DNA of 64,000 nucleotides from Turbatrix aceti. Lineage: Eukaryota; Nematoda; Chromadorea; Rhabditida; Panagrolaimidae. The stretch lies in contig OZ017770.1 in NCBI GenBank assembly GCA_963969345.1, positions 9,976,180 to 10,040,179 on the forward strand, read 5' to 3'. The notes beneath the pieces were generated by a model. The model was not told where the DNA came from. It searched no databases and saw nothing but the letters and a program-made list of their open reading frames with translations. This document shows positions 48,729-59,799 of this stretch, one piece after another (within the stretch, counting starts at the first letter, position 1; every line of letters begins with the position of its first letter). Made by a program: the position numbers and the translations under genes.

Positions 48729-51086
48729 TCAGTAGCTCGGACTGGTTATGTTGTTCGCCCGGTCTTCCAGCGCGTAGTAAAAGTGAATCGCCTGCCCTAT
48801 CCCCATCATGACGAGGGTCACCGTGATCACCAGAACCGAAAATGTGATCAACAAGACACGATCCAAAACAGTTGCTAGGAATTCCCATTCCTGAGCGTTT
48901 CGTCGACGCAATTTAGCCAAGAGAAGTGCATTTTCGTTGCTCGCGTGATTTCCCCCGGCACTGAGCCCTGTCATTGACGACGACAAACCGAAGAGTGATA
49001 ACGTAGGCAGCGTGATGTTTGCCTTGTTTGGCTCTTTCCTTGAAGGTGGACGCGAGGGAAGGTGTGGATGACTCGGTGGGTGGGCTGTCTTGGGTGTGGG
49101 GCTGTCCATGTAGGGGATATCCGGGGATTCTTGATGTTCTGCAAAAAATTATTTTTATTTGAAAAATGTTTTTATTAAAAAAATTTTTGCACACAAAAAG
49201 CGAAAAAATTTGTACACAAATCTAAAAAAACTTGCAACCAAAAAAAATTTTTACACAAATCTAAAAAAAATTTGCAACCAAAAAAAAATTTTTTTCATTA
49301 AAAAAGCCTACTGCTCATGCTAGCATGCGCGGCTAGTCGTTTCCAATTCTTCCTCGCAGTCACCGATGCCGCAGGTGAATTTCTAGATCCCCTCCGAAGT
49401 GTGAGATCATTTGTGCTGTGATGAGCGTCACCGTTTGTATCGTTGACCACTGTTATGGGCAGCTTGAGATTGTTTGGCATGGAATTGAGCTTGGGAAGGG
49501 GGTCAGAGGCCAGGAGGTAGTGCTGAAAAATTGTTTTTAATACAAACACAAAAAACTTTTTCAAACCGAATTTTCTTCAGCATTCTGTGATTGTGTGCGT
49601 AATTTTTGTTCAAGTTTATCGATATTTCGCTTTCTCATTACTTGTAAGTGCTTTGTATTTTGGGGTTTTTTATATCCATCCGTACAAACCCCGGTTTCAA
49701 TCCACAATTCAAGAAGTGTGGTGGACGGTTGAATGGATAACCATACGGCTATTTTTCTAAAGAAAATATACGACACCAGAGGTGGAATAGGTTTGTTATG
49801 TGTTTTTTGAAGATGAATATTCAAAATTATAGCCGTAAATATTGTTCCAATAAAAATAATTACAATTATGGATAAATAAAAGAGGCCAAATAGAGGCACG
49901 TAGTCTGACGTTGTTGGCATTTGTTCGCTGACCTAAAAAAATTTTAAACTTGACACTTTAAAGAGGAAAATTTTTGTAAAGCCCCTACCATCATTAGCAA
50001 GAGTGAATGAGCTAGGAGCGAATCAATGCCAAGTGAAAGCTTTTCCCGTCGCTCATTTGACGTTGATGCGGGGGTAAAAAATCCGGTGACGGCGACTAGC
50101 GTGATGACAGAGGTCGGAATCACGAGGTTGACAATGTAGTAGAGGGGTTTTCGTCGAACTACTAAGGTTGCCTCAAGCAAAACCCAAGGATCGGGGCAAC
50201 AGACAAATTTTTGTTCTACCCTTTTGATTTTAAAGCTTACAACTACCCATTCTTCGTTATCGATAAAATTTTCCAAATTCACAGCATCAAATTCAGGCTC
50301 AAAATCTATGGCTCCCTTGTCGCTGGTCCAGCTGCTGATGACGAGGATGCACGTCTGTTGATCGTATGGAAAGTATCGGATGTTGAGTCGACAAGTGGTC
50401 CTGTACACAGCAGGATACATAAACTGTATAAGACCCCCTCGTTGCTTTTTCCAGTGCTCAGTGGTGACGATAACGTTGATGTAGCGTTCCGTTTCTTCCC
50501 GATTCATAACAACCGAGTTGTAAACGTAAGTATCCGGCAACCTGGAAAAAACCCCAACAATTATATTTTTTTCAAAAAAATAAGCTGTACCATATTTTGT
50601 CATACGGTAAAATAGTCGAATTAATCATTCCGTATTTCTGGGGATTCCATCCCAAAAACGCGTCTGTCCACTTTTGAATGACCCACACATTTAATTCCAG
50701 GTGCTGCATTTTTTCGTTCTATAAAAAAATGTTTATGAATTTTTTTTCATTGACAAAAAAATTCTTACGATTGCCAAAATTTGATACAAGCTCATGGAAA
50801 ACGTAACTTTGGTTGGCGTTCGGTAATCTATCGTCGGACGCACCCGTTTGTCGTAACGCTTTTTATCAAGTAAATCTTTTGACAACCGAACGTGTGGAAA
50901 AAATTCTCCATTGGGTTGCAGGACGGCATTTCCTGTAAAAAAAAAAGGTGATGATGAAAAAAAACCAAGAAAAAAATTTCAAAGAAAAAAATAAGTAATT
51001 AACATACTGTCAGCAGTTACGACGATTGATGCAAAAGTTAGGAGAAAATATCCAACAAACAAAATAATTGCCACAACTTGATTCAT
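48729..51086 (-). CDS. alpha-type nicotinic acetylcholine receptor-like subunit
   Basis: Seven exons (51086-51008, 50932-50769, 50718-50591, 50541-49989, 49932-49567, 49522-49312, 49138-48729) encode 636 residues. A signal peptide precedes the ligand-binding domain, which has the Cys-loop (C174 to C188, 13 residues between, with YFPYDQQTC). Vicinal cysteines C238-C239 (FVCCPDPW) mark an alpha-type, agonist-binding subunit. M1 is PLYYIVNLVIPTSVITLVAV; M2 is EKLSLGIDSLLAHSLLLMM; M3 follows from DYVPLFGLFYLSII; a long cytoplasmic loop leads to M4 (LLITFSVLVITVTLVMMGI). Glutamate and lysine before M2 indicate a cation channel. The 3' end converges on the homeobox gene, 135 bp away. Confidence 0.9.
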
Positions 51087-53846
51087 CGTACACACCCCAA
51101 CAATTTTTGCTTTCAAAGAGAAATAAAAAACCGAAGCATGATAAAGTGTAAAACACCGTTGAAAAAAAAAACTTGATGATGATGTACAACAGTCACACGC
51201 CGTATTTGGTCTAAAAAAATTTATTTATTAAAATTATTTGAAAGCGCGAATAAAAACAATTGTTAACACATAATAAAAATAAAAGTCATTAAATAAATTG
51301 ACAGGATGGGAAAAAGGGTAGGAGGACTTGCTTGACTTCTGTCGGTCGGTCAAACAATGTTTCATAGTACAACAGCACCCACGAACAAAAAAAGAAGCGT
51401 ATTCATTTATTTTAGTGTACACCAAAAAAAAGTTTAAATGGTGGGGAGGGAAAAAAACTTCTGTCAACCATGGGGCCCTATGCTCTCCTTTTTGGTGGCT
51501 GAAAAGAAGCATTTATCATTTATTTCGAAGAATAAAAGTACACTGAACAACAACACAATGCAGGTAGTTTTGCTGGATAGATCCATAAACAGTTGTGGAG
51601 GCAGCAAAGCGCGGCCAGGAAGCAGCAAGGTTGGGTTTGGTTTGGTCGAAAGGTGCGTCGCAGTCAGGAAAAGCAATTATAATAACATCAAACAAAATTT
51701 TTCAAATCTTAACAAAAGTCAGAATTTGTGTAGTAAATATTTTTTTATTAAAAATTTGGAAATTGAAAAATTCATATTTTTTGTACTTTTAAAGTGCTTT
51801 TTTTATGTTGTTTACACGCAGCAATTAATTTTTTAAATAATCATTAAATATTTAAAAACACAAAAAAAAATTTGAACATCGGTAGTCGTTCAAAAAAATT
51901 TTTTAGACAAAGCAAACCAAACTACTGATTTTTGAACGCATTGTCTGGTCTGTACTTAATGAATAATGAAAGCGAACTACTTTTTAACTCGTCTAAACGT
52001 GTCGAAAATTTTAGACGCTTTAAAATAGCGCCGTAATGCCGTAAATGAGGATTTCCGAGGTTTTTTCTGCCTTTGTGTGTGTGAAAAAAGCACAACAAAG
52101 GAAATTGAAAAGAAATGAGCAAAACACACGTCAATGGCATAGAGCAGTGGAAGAAAATAGGTTCTCAGCGTCTTCTTCTTCGTCTTCGACTTCGACTTCG
52201 GCGGCCTACTATTTTGAAAAAAAAGTTGATCAAATTTTTTTGTTTGGAAAAATCAAAAAAAAGAGCTGTCATTGTTTTCTTTTGGGCTCTCACTGATGTG
52301 GGGCCATTTTTGGAAAAGAGAGCAAGGAAAGCATTTGCTACTACTCATTTATAGGTAATAAAGGGAATTTGGAGTCTCCTCGGGAGGCTGAGCGCTGTGA
52401 AACAGGGCAGACCGCGACCGCCGGTTACGGATGGCTATTCAACTAGAATTTTCCGCTAACATGAACGTGAGCAATAATTTTTTTGCCCCCCTCTCCCTCT
52501 CTTTAAAATGTGTAACAATTTACATAAAAAATAATTTTTTTGCTACCAGTTTTGGAAGAATTAACGTTTGTTTGTGAATTGAATTCTGACAATTGAGTGA
52601 CAAAAATTTTCGTTGAATTCAACTTTTTTTAACCAAAGATTTTTTTTTCAAGATCAATTACAAAAACAAAAAAATATTTATAAACACGAACAGATTTTTT
52701 TTGGACGGACTAAAAAAGAAGGTCTAAAAACTTTAGAACAGAAGGAGACAAACTATTTTAACATATAGCTAGCCAAAAAATGTAATTAGGCTGACAAGCC
52801 TCTGACTCGTGGCAACGACTTACCTCTCCTCGCGTACGACAAAAAAATCCTCAAGGGACTATTCCCAGGGTTGAAGGATCACTTTTTTTCCTTGCTTGGT
52901 GTCTTCATCTTTCTGGTGGGCTTTTTTTTCTTTCCGTCTTTGTCCCGTATTGTTTTTTGACTCCTACGTCGTTCGTTCGTCATAACAGTTGTCATAACAT
53001 TTGTAGTCAAAAAAAATTCATTTATTTCTGTCGCAAACAATAATCTTCATTGCAACCCGTAAAAACAGATCAAAAAGTTAAAAAAATAACAGATTCACAA
53101 AGTATGAAAAAAAAATGAAAGAAGGGTTGATGATGAATAAGTGTGGGTGGGTTGGGTGGGTGTGTATGTACAAAAAAAAGGTCGGATCGACCAAAAAAAA
53201 ACGGTACAATGACATCATAAATTTCAATTTCACAACAAAAAAATTTTTGTTCAATAAAAAAAATAATATCAAATTTTTTTTCTCTCTTCAAAAAAAAGAA
53301 TCAATTCATATCTGATAAAAAAATTTAAAAAAGGGTCGCTATCCCTTTCCTGTCATGGATGAGCAAAAAAAACAACAAAGTGTGCGAGTGCTCCAAAAAA
53401 AATTTGCGACAGACAAAAATAATTTTGTTTCCATTTCTAATTGTGGTATATTTATAAAAGTAAGTGATTTTTTCTGTAACTTGTGTTACAATTTTAAAAT
53501 TTTTTTTACAGAAAAAAGTGATAAATTGAAGAATTTTCTGTTTTTGAATAAAAATTAAAGAACGAAAAAAAACAAAACAATGAAGGTGTTTGTTTGCTAT
53601 GCTCAAGAAAACTACATTCTTTTTTTGTTTTTGTCTGAGGAAACAAAATGCAAATTATTATGCTCGCCAGAGGTGGATTACAAGTCGTATGCGAAACAAA
53701 CAAAAAAAACTAACCAAATCTGTTCAATCTGTAAAATCATAAAAAATCTGAAAAAATCGGTAGAGATGATACCTCGCGGAAGAATGGATGAGGAGAGACA
53801 AAAGGGGGAGTAGAGCGAGCAACAAACAGATGATGTGACATCCATT
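51087..53846. other. long intergenic region
   Basis: About 2.8 kb of AT-rich sequence without a convincing exon. It contains a TTCTTCGTCTTCGACTTCGA-type microsatellite near 52170-52205 and the GC-rich structured island at 52365-52500, listed separately. Confidence 0.45.
52365..52500 (+). other. GC-rich island with Sm-like site and stem-loop
   Basis: AATTTGG is followed by a 7-bp stem with a short loop (AGTCTCC-TCG-GGAGGCT) and then a GC-rich tract (GGGCAGACCGCGACCGCCGG) inside otherwise AT-rich DNA. An Sm-type site followed by a hairpin is the usual 3' end of spliceosomal or spliced-leader RNAs. I do not recognise any known snRNA 5' sequence or a spliced-leader donor at the right distance, so this is only a candidate. 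Confidence 0.2.
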
Positions 53847-55731
53847 TTACTTGGCCTTCGTAGCGCGTCGCTTGGGGTTGCTGTTCTGAGTGGTGGTAGA
53901 AGTGGAGGTGGAAGTGGAAGATTCGGACTCGCTGATCGGTGTGGGAGAATTCTCGGATTCGCGGTGAAGCTTGACTATTCGGTTGTACGTCATCGCAGCG
54001 ATGCGGACGTTGGAGAAATTCAGCATCATTGCTTGAATTTCGCCAAAGCGGAGCTTCAAAAATGGGATTTTTTGGATAAACAAGAAAATCACGCAAAGCA
54101 AAGAAGACTGTATTATAAATATAACTTACCTTAATTGCATGATATTCGTAGACAACAAAAAGGTTGAGTGCGGTAATGACAAGGCGCACGAGACGTACCT
54201 CATCTGAGTTCGTGACTACGCCATTCATGAAATGCTCGAGAAAACGCAGGCAAGCTGTGACTGCCTGGTCTACAAATTTTGACGATAATTGTAGGCCCTG
54301 AAAAAAATTAAATTAAAAATATTTTATTGAAAAAAAATTATTGAAAAAAAATTTTATTAAAAAAATTTTTTTTTTTAAATATTAATTTAAAAAAAATTAA
54401 TAAAATTTTTTTTAATTATTTACGGTGGGAACTGGTATTAAAAAAAACTAAATTTACCTTTTCAAAGCAATCTGCAAAAGCTCGAACAAGAGCAACCATG
54501 TTGTAAGGCGACATTTCGCAACTGATTAGATTTTCCAGAAGCTCGGTGATAATCGGTACCTTTGCGTGGATCATGTACGAGATAGCGAGGCCCATGACGT
54601 TCGGATTGACGATGATGCACTCCTGAACGCGTTTCATGTCGAGCGAGAGCCCATCGAGAAAATCAAAGTGCCGTCCACTGGAGAAGAGTTTCTTCAGGTT
54701 GATCCAATCGTCGTTTGTGAGACTCTGTAAATCCCCGTAGAACAGGGTGACAAAGAGGTTCTCAACGCGATCGTCTTCTTCCTTCAGCGAGCTCGAAGAC
54801 GAACTCGATGGCAATTCAGAAGTCGACGAACTGGGGAAAACTTCTTCGGCAGCGGCCCTTTCTGCTCGACGAGCCTCGGCCTGTTCTTTGATGGGCAGCG
54901 GGACGAGTTCTTCATACGAAGGATCGAGTTCGTAATTTCGGATTATGCTATCAACAAATCCTTTGCCCCCGATGACGGGAATGTACGGGAGGACAAAGTA
55001 TTCACTGTAGTCTCCGAACTCGGTAACTGCGACTTCATTTGGGGTGTCAGAGAAGGTGAAGAGCTCCAGTTGCTGCCAGGTGTAATTCAGGATGCGTCCG
55101 ATGAAGTTTCGCTCGCTGTTCGTGACTTTGATAAAATTGGCATCGTCCGTGTTGAATGCTGTGTACTAAAAAAAAATTTATTCTTCAATTGTGGATGGCA
55201 TAAAACGGTAGGAAAACTCACGTAAGCCTTGATGAGAAGAACAAGCGGTGGCGTTACGCAGTTGCGATATTCATCCTTGTTTTTATGAAGCTGATTCGTG
55301 CTAAAAAAATTAATCATAAATAAAAAAAATCACGATCAGGGAAAGTTTAATAAAACTAACCAGAGCACGCAGAAATGAATGATGTAGCGCACGGCTACGC
55401 TCTCAAAAGTGCTGTAAGCGGCGAGTACACGATCGTAGCGAAAGTAGAAAAATGAGAGTGCACGAAGAACCTCGCGATTTCCATAGCCGGAAGACAGCTG
55501 AAAGATGAATAAAAGATGAAAGAGTCAATTAACACCTGCTTGAAAAAAAACAAAAAAACAATAACAACAACAAACCTCAATAAACTTGGCATAGATATCG
55601 CTGAATTTTTGATCTGTCATGCAGAACAGCCTGAAATACGTCAATTGGTGATAAGATTTTTAATTGGTGATAAGCTGAGCTTACTCGTGGAAAAAGGAGT
55701 GACGAAGCGTTACATGAGACGCCGACGCCAT
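53847..55731 (-). CDS. CNOT11-like subunit of the CCR4-NOT complex
   Basis: Seven exons (55731-55685, 55630-55576, 55497-55361, 55300-55222, 55165-54458, 54297-54130, 54053-53847) encode 466 residues, starting MASASHVTLRH. The C-terminal half (about residues 250-430) resembles the CNOT11 C-terminal domain: NPNVMGLAISYMI, ITELLENLISCEMS, a helix before NSDEVRLVRLVI, and EIQAMMLNFSNVRIAA, in the same order and spacing as the vertebrate protein. CNOT11 docks on CNOT1 with CNOT10 in the mRNA deadenylase complex. The N-terminal half is helical and only weakly similar; a serine/acidic linker (SSSTSELPSSSSSS) divides the two. The tail is Ser/Thr-rich. Identification is from remembered family pattern, hence moderate confidence. 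Confidence 0.6.
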
Positions 55732-56377
55732 GACCGATCAGTCAGTTGAGGGATGAGTGAGAGCTTGTTAGAAGAAAAAAAAGAACCACAAACGCATGTA
55801 CGTGAACTAGCGCCGATTTTACCACGGGAATGCTGCGGGAAGGAAGCAAGACTCGGGAGAGTGTGGCAAAGGCAAAGTACACACGATGAAGGAAGGAAGG
55901 AAGGCGTGAGCTCAAGTCAGTGCAGTCAGTGCGTTCTTCTCAAAATTCGCTTCGAGAGTCATCGACGAGCGCATTTATTTTTCAACTGGCAAACGAACGA
56001 GTCGACGACTAAAATTTGTTGTTTTTTTTCTTCTCTTTCTCGTCGTTTTCTTTCTCTCGCATCACATTGCTTGCGCCCTGCAGTAACCACCGACATCACG
56101 TCATCACGTGGCAACCAACGCAACCAGCGGCGAGAGCCGCATGGCCGCCAGCGTTGTCTTGTTTTGTGTCTTGTGTCTAGCGATTTTTTGTCTTGTCGTT
56201 GGCCTTTCTTTCCTTCGTTCTTCGCTGTGTAATTAACCTTTGCCCTTTTTTTCTTTCCTGTGGGCAGTAAAATTCGTTCTCTCATGTCAGGGCTAGAAAG
56301 ATATGTACAAACGTTTTTTGCAAGCTTTATTGGTTCTGGCTCTTTCTGCAGATCAAACGGGGCAAAAAAATAACTAA
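55732..56377. other. intergenic, upstream of the CNOT11-like gene
   Basis: Contains short GGAAGGAAGGAAGG and TTTCTTTCTC-type simple repeats. No exon seen. Confidence 0.4.
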
Positions 56378-59300
56378 CTAAGACGAGGGTTTTTCATCTT
56401 TTTCTATTTTGGGGTGTTGTTCGTTATCGGATGCGTTAATCCTTCCAAGTTCCTCGATCAAGCGTCGGGAATTTACGTCATTGATTCTGCGTCGATTTTT
56501 GACATAAGAGCGTTCCAGGCCATACATACGTTTTTTCATGATCGAATTGTTGTTCTAAAATTTTTTTTTCAAGTTAAAAAAAAATTCAATTTTTACACGT
56601 CTGAACTTTTTTACTCCAAAAATTTTCAGAGTCCTTGAAAGGTTAATTAATTTCTCATTCCATCCCATTAGATTTTTTTGACCCTCAAAAACTTGTTCAA
56701 TCTAATAGAATTTTTTTTCTCCCCGAATGGAAAAAGAAAAAATATTTTTTTGTTTGTAGATGAACTTTTCTAGATAATAATTATTCTATTTACCTGGTAA
56801 GCCGTAAGTATACTTGTAATTTCCTTGTCCATAGCCGTTATTGACTGGGATATGCTTTGAAGTGTTTCATCGGTTGTCTGAAGCTCGCTTGACTCTTTGA
56901 GATCCTCAATTAGAGCATCTGCATTGTCAAATTCGTCTTGTAGTGCATCGTGTTGTTGACAAATCATTTGTTTTGCTGAAAAAAGCAAAAATGCGAGATC
57001 AAAGAATGTAAAAACAGTGCAAATTCAAATTTTACCCTTTTCAACGAGCTTGGTCCTTTGCTCTGGATAATCCTGCAGGACAGCGAGTACCTTTTCCCGG
57101 CGCAAGACGTAGACATCAGAGTAACCGATGCTAATTAGGGTCCGGGTTCGTCGATTGAGTTTGTGTCCTCCAATTTTGAGCAAAGCAAGCTCGCCGAAGC
57201 TTGCACCTTCTTTTATTTGGTTTACGACTTTGCCATTGGGTGCTCGCATTTCCAGGACGCCTCTCTTGACGATAAACATTTCCTAAAAGGTCGGCTTTGA
57301 TTTTTTGCGCTATTTTATCTTTTGCCTAAAGTATTCTCCTATGCATCGTAAATTTTTACTACACCCCAAAAAATATGTACTGTCCATTATTTGGCTGAAA
57401 TTGAATTTTGAAAAAAAACTCGCCCCCGTTGAACAGAACACAAAAAAACGAACCCTGGCGAGGTCATTAACTTTGCAAATAATGTCATTAGGAGAAAACA
57501 TTTGCATTTCAAGTCTCAAGACCAGTTCATATAATAAGCTGGGCTCACAATCCTGAAACATGTTTGAATGTTAAGAATTTTTTAGTTTTTGTGAAACTGA
57601 ACAAACTCTTAGAAGACGAACTCTCTTGAGATTTTCCATGTGCAGGTAAACGGCAACTTGGCCCCGTAACCGGGGTGGCATGGTGCTTAAAACCGAATTT
57701 TCGTCCATTACCATTCCATATTTTTCCATATAAGACACAGAATCCAGAATTCTCTTCTGAACCAGCGGTTTGACGTCTCTGAAATTTTGTATTTCCCAAA
57801 AAAAACAATTTTTTAACTTACCGGTAGTTCATGTAAAACTTGAGACCATCCATGAGATTTTGAAACTCAGTCTGATTTTTATTCATCGTAGCAACGACGT
57901 TACCGACAGAACCAACGATGACGGAAAAGATGAGCATGCCAATGATGGAATCAAAAATTTCCAAAAAGTTGTGACTCGAAGCTGTGGGATAGGGCTGTTG
58001 ACCGGATGTTGTCAGCGTCAGAGATGACCAGTACATCGATAACATGTATTGTTTGGTGAAATTTGATACGATGATTTTTACGCTTCTAAAATTTTTTTTA
58101 AATATACAATTTTAATGAGTTTTTTAAATCTTGAAAATTAAGTTATTTACTTGGGTTCCCAGTAGTTCATCATGTTTTCAATAGCATTGACTTCTTCCTG
58201 TGAAGAAGGATAAACCCCCTTGTAATCGCAGTCAGTCTGATTGGATGGCTCACTCGCTGCCTGCCATGTATTGCATTTTGCCAGGATTGGATCCGCTATT
58301 TTGACGTAGTTGAATTCCCACGCGTTGAACTCGGTTGCTAAAGCGCGATAAAAATAAATACTGATGGAAAAAATTTTTTTGGCACTTACAATTAATGCCC
58401 GTCCACAAACTGATCTTGAAGTAAGCAGATGCATTCCAGTGAAATAAAATCAAGCAAATAATAACAATATGAAAAATTCGAAAACCATTTGGAAAATTAG
58501 TCCTCAAATTTTGTTTTTCAATGAAATCAAAAACACGGTACGCTTTGCATAATCGATTGATGCGTACAATCGACATCTCAGGATAAATCAAGAGGCCGAA
58601 ATCCAGAGGAATGAGACACAGAAAATCCAAAAGAAAATCCCAGGAATTGAAATAACGATGAACAAGATACCTGACGTCCTGAACGTACTTGCCATCCTTC
58701 ATAAACGCTAAAAGAGCAAAGATAACTTGCAGGAACAAAAGCAGGAACACTCACAAAGTCGACAATGCATAAAAATATCCAGGGTGTACAGGATATCCGT
58801 AATAACGTTGCCAATGAGCCATGACGTGTAAAACATCCCATCGGTACCTTCAAAGACAAATACCACACACATGAAGGCATTGTACAGAAATGCAAAATAC
58901 ACGACAAAGCACCAGTAATAGTAAAATGACTTTGTCGGGTTGATAACTTCGTGATGGCAATTTCTGAAACAGGATAAGGGAAAAAGGGGAAGATGTTGAC
59001 CGCCTCATAAGGTTTGAGGTTTATGTCTGTTTCTTTCGGAGGAGACAAAAATCCTTTGAAACAAGGTAAGGCGATGTTAAAGTCGCAAAAACTCCCTCGC
59101 ATTTTTTGGAGTTAAGCTTGTTGGAGGTTGAATGCATTCAAAATGTTTTTCTTTTCAATTGTCTTTCTTGTCAATCACTTTTTTTTTGGTTGCGGTTTGA
59201 ACAGTGACAAAACTTACTTTAACCTTTTGAGGTTTTTCATAAAAAAAGAAAGCTGCTGTGTTGGTGGAGTGGTTGTTTGACCTTCCTGTGCCTCTTCGTG

Positions 59301-59799
59301 TAAATTTGGTAACTCGTGTTCATCGTTTAACACTTGGAGTTCTAAATAATACAAAAATTATTAAAAATATTGATTTGGCCAAAAAAAAGCTTTTTTATTA
59401 TTTTTGTTTTTTTCTTACCGATATCTCCTCTTTCCAAATCTCTGGTCGAGCCCTGCTGTGATCCCTGCCTCGATCCCTGAGGCTCAAATACGAGTGACGT
59501 ATTCATAATGGAAGCTGCCTCATCGAAGAATTCATGATCATGACGGCGGTCGCGATGCACGGATGTGAGCCAGTTTTTGATTAACTAATGACATAATTTT
59601 TTATCCAACGCTTAAAAAAAATTTTCAAACTAACCATGGTCGTAGCAACGACGTGAGCAAATTGATTTTTTTTCTTCGTGACATCTTGTCCGGTAGTAGT
59701 ATCTTCGGCTGGAGCATTAGCGTCGGTGTCGGTGTTGGCAGCTGATGGTGGATTCGGATCCTTAGATTCACTTTTTTCGATATAAACATCCGTATCCAT
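56378..59799 (-). CDS. cyclic-nucleotide-gated cation channel subunit
   Basis: Twelve exons (59799-59635, 59584-59419, 59341-59218, 58963-58755, 58707-58390, 58337-58151, 58085-57822, 57778-57607, 57552-57454, 57282-57036, 56975-56794, 56554-56378) close in frame at 769 residues. The acidic N-terminus is followed by S1-S4 (FYYYWCFVVYFAFLYNAF; S4 region RINRLCKAYRVFDF), a pore with YWSSLTLTTSGQQPYP, S6 and C-linker (FQNLMDGLKFYMNYRDV), and a cyclic-nucleotide-binding domain (DCEPSLLYELVLRL, EGASFGELALL, NRRTRTLISIGYSD). A coiled-coil-like segment (about 650-710) follows. It should pass cations when cGMP or cAMP binds, as in sensory neurons. Q419 replaces the usual pore glutamate and the S5-pore turret is about 60 residues long. 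Confidence 0.92.
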
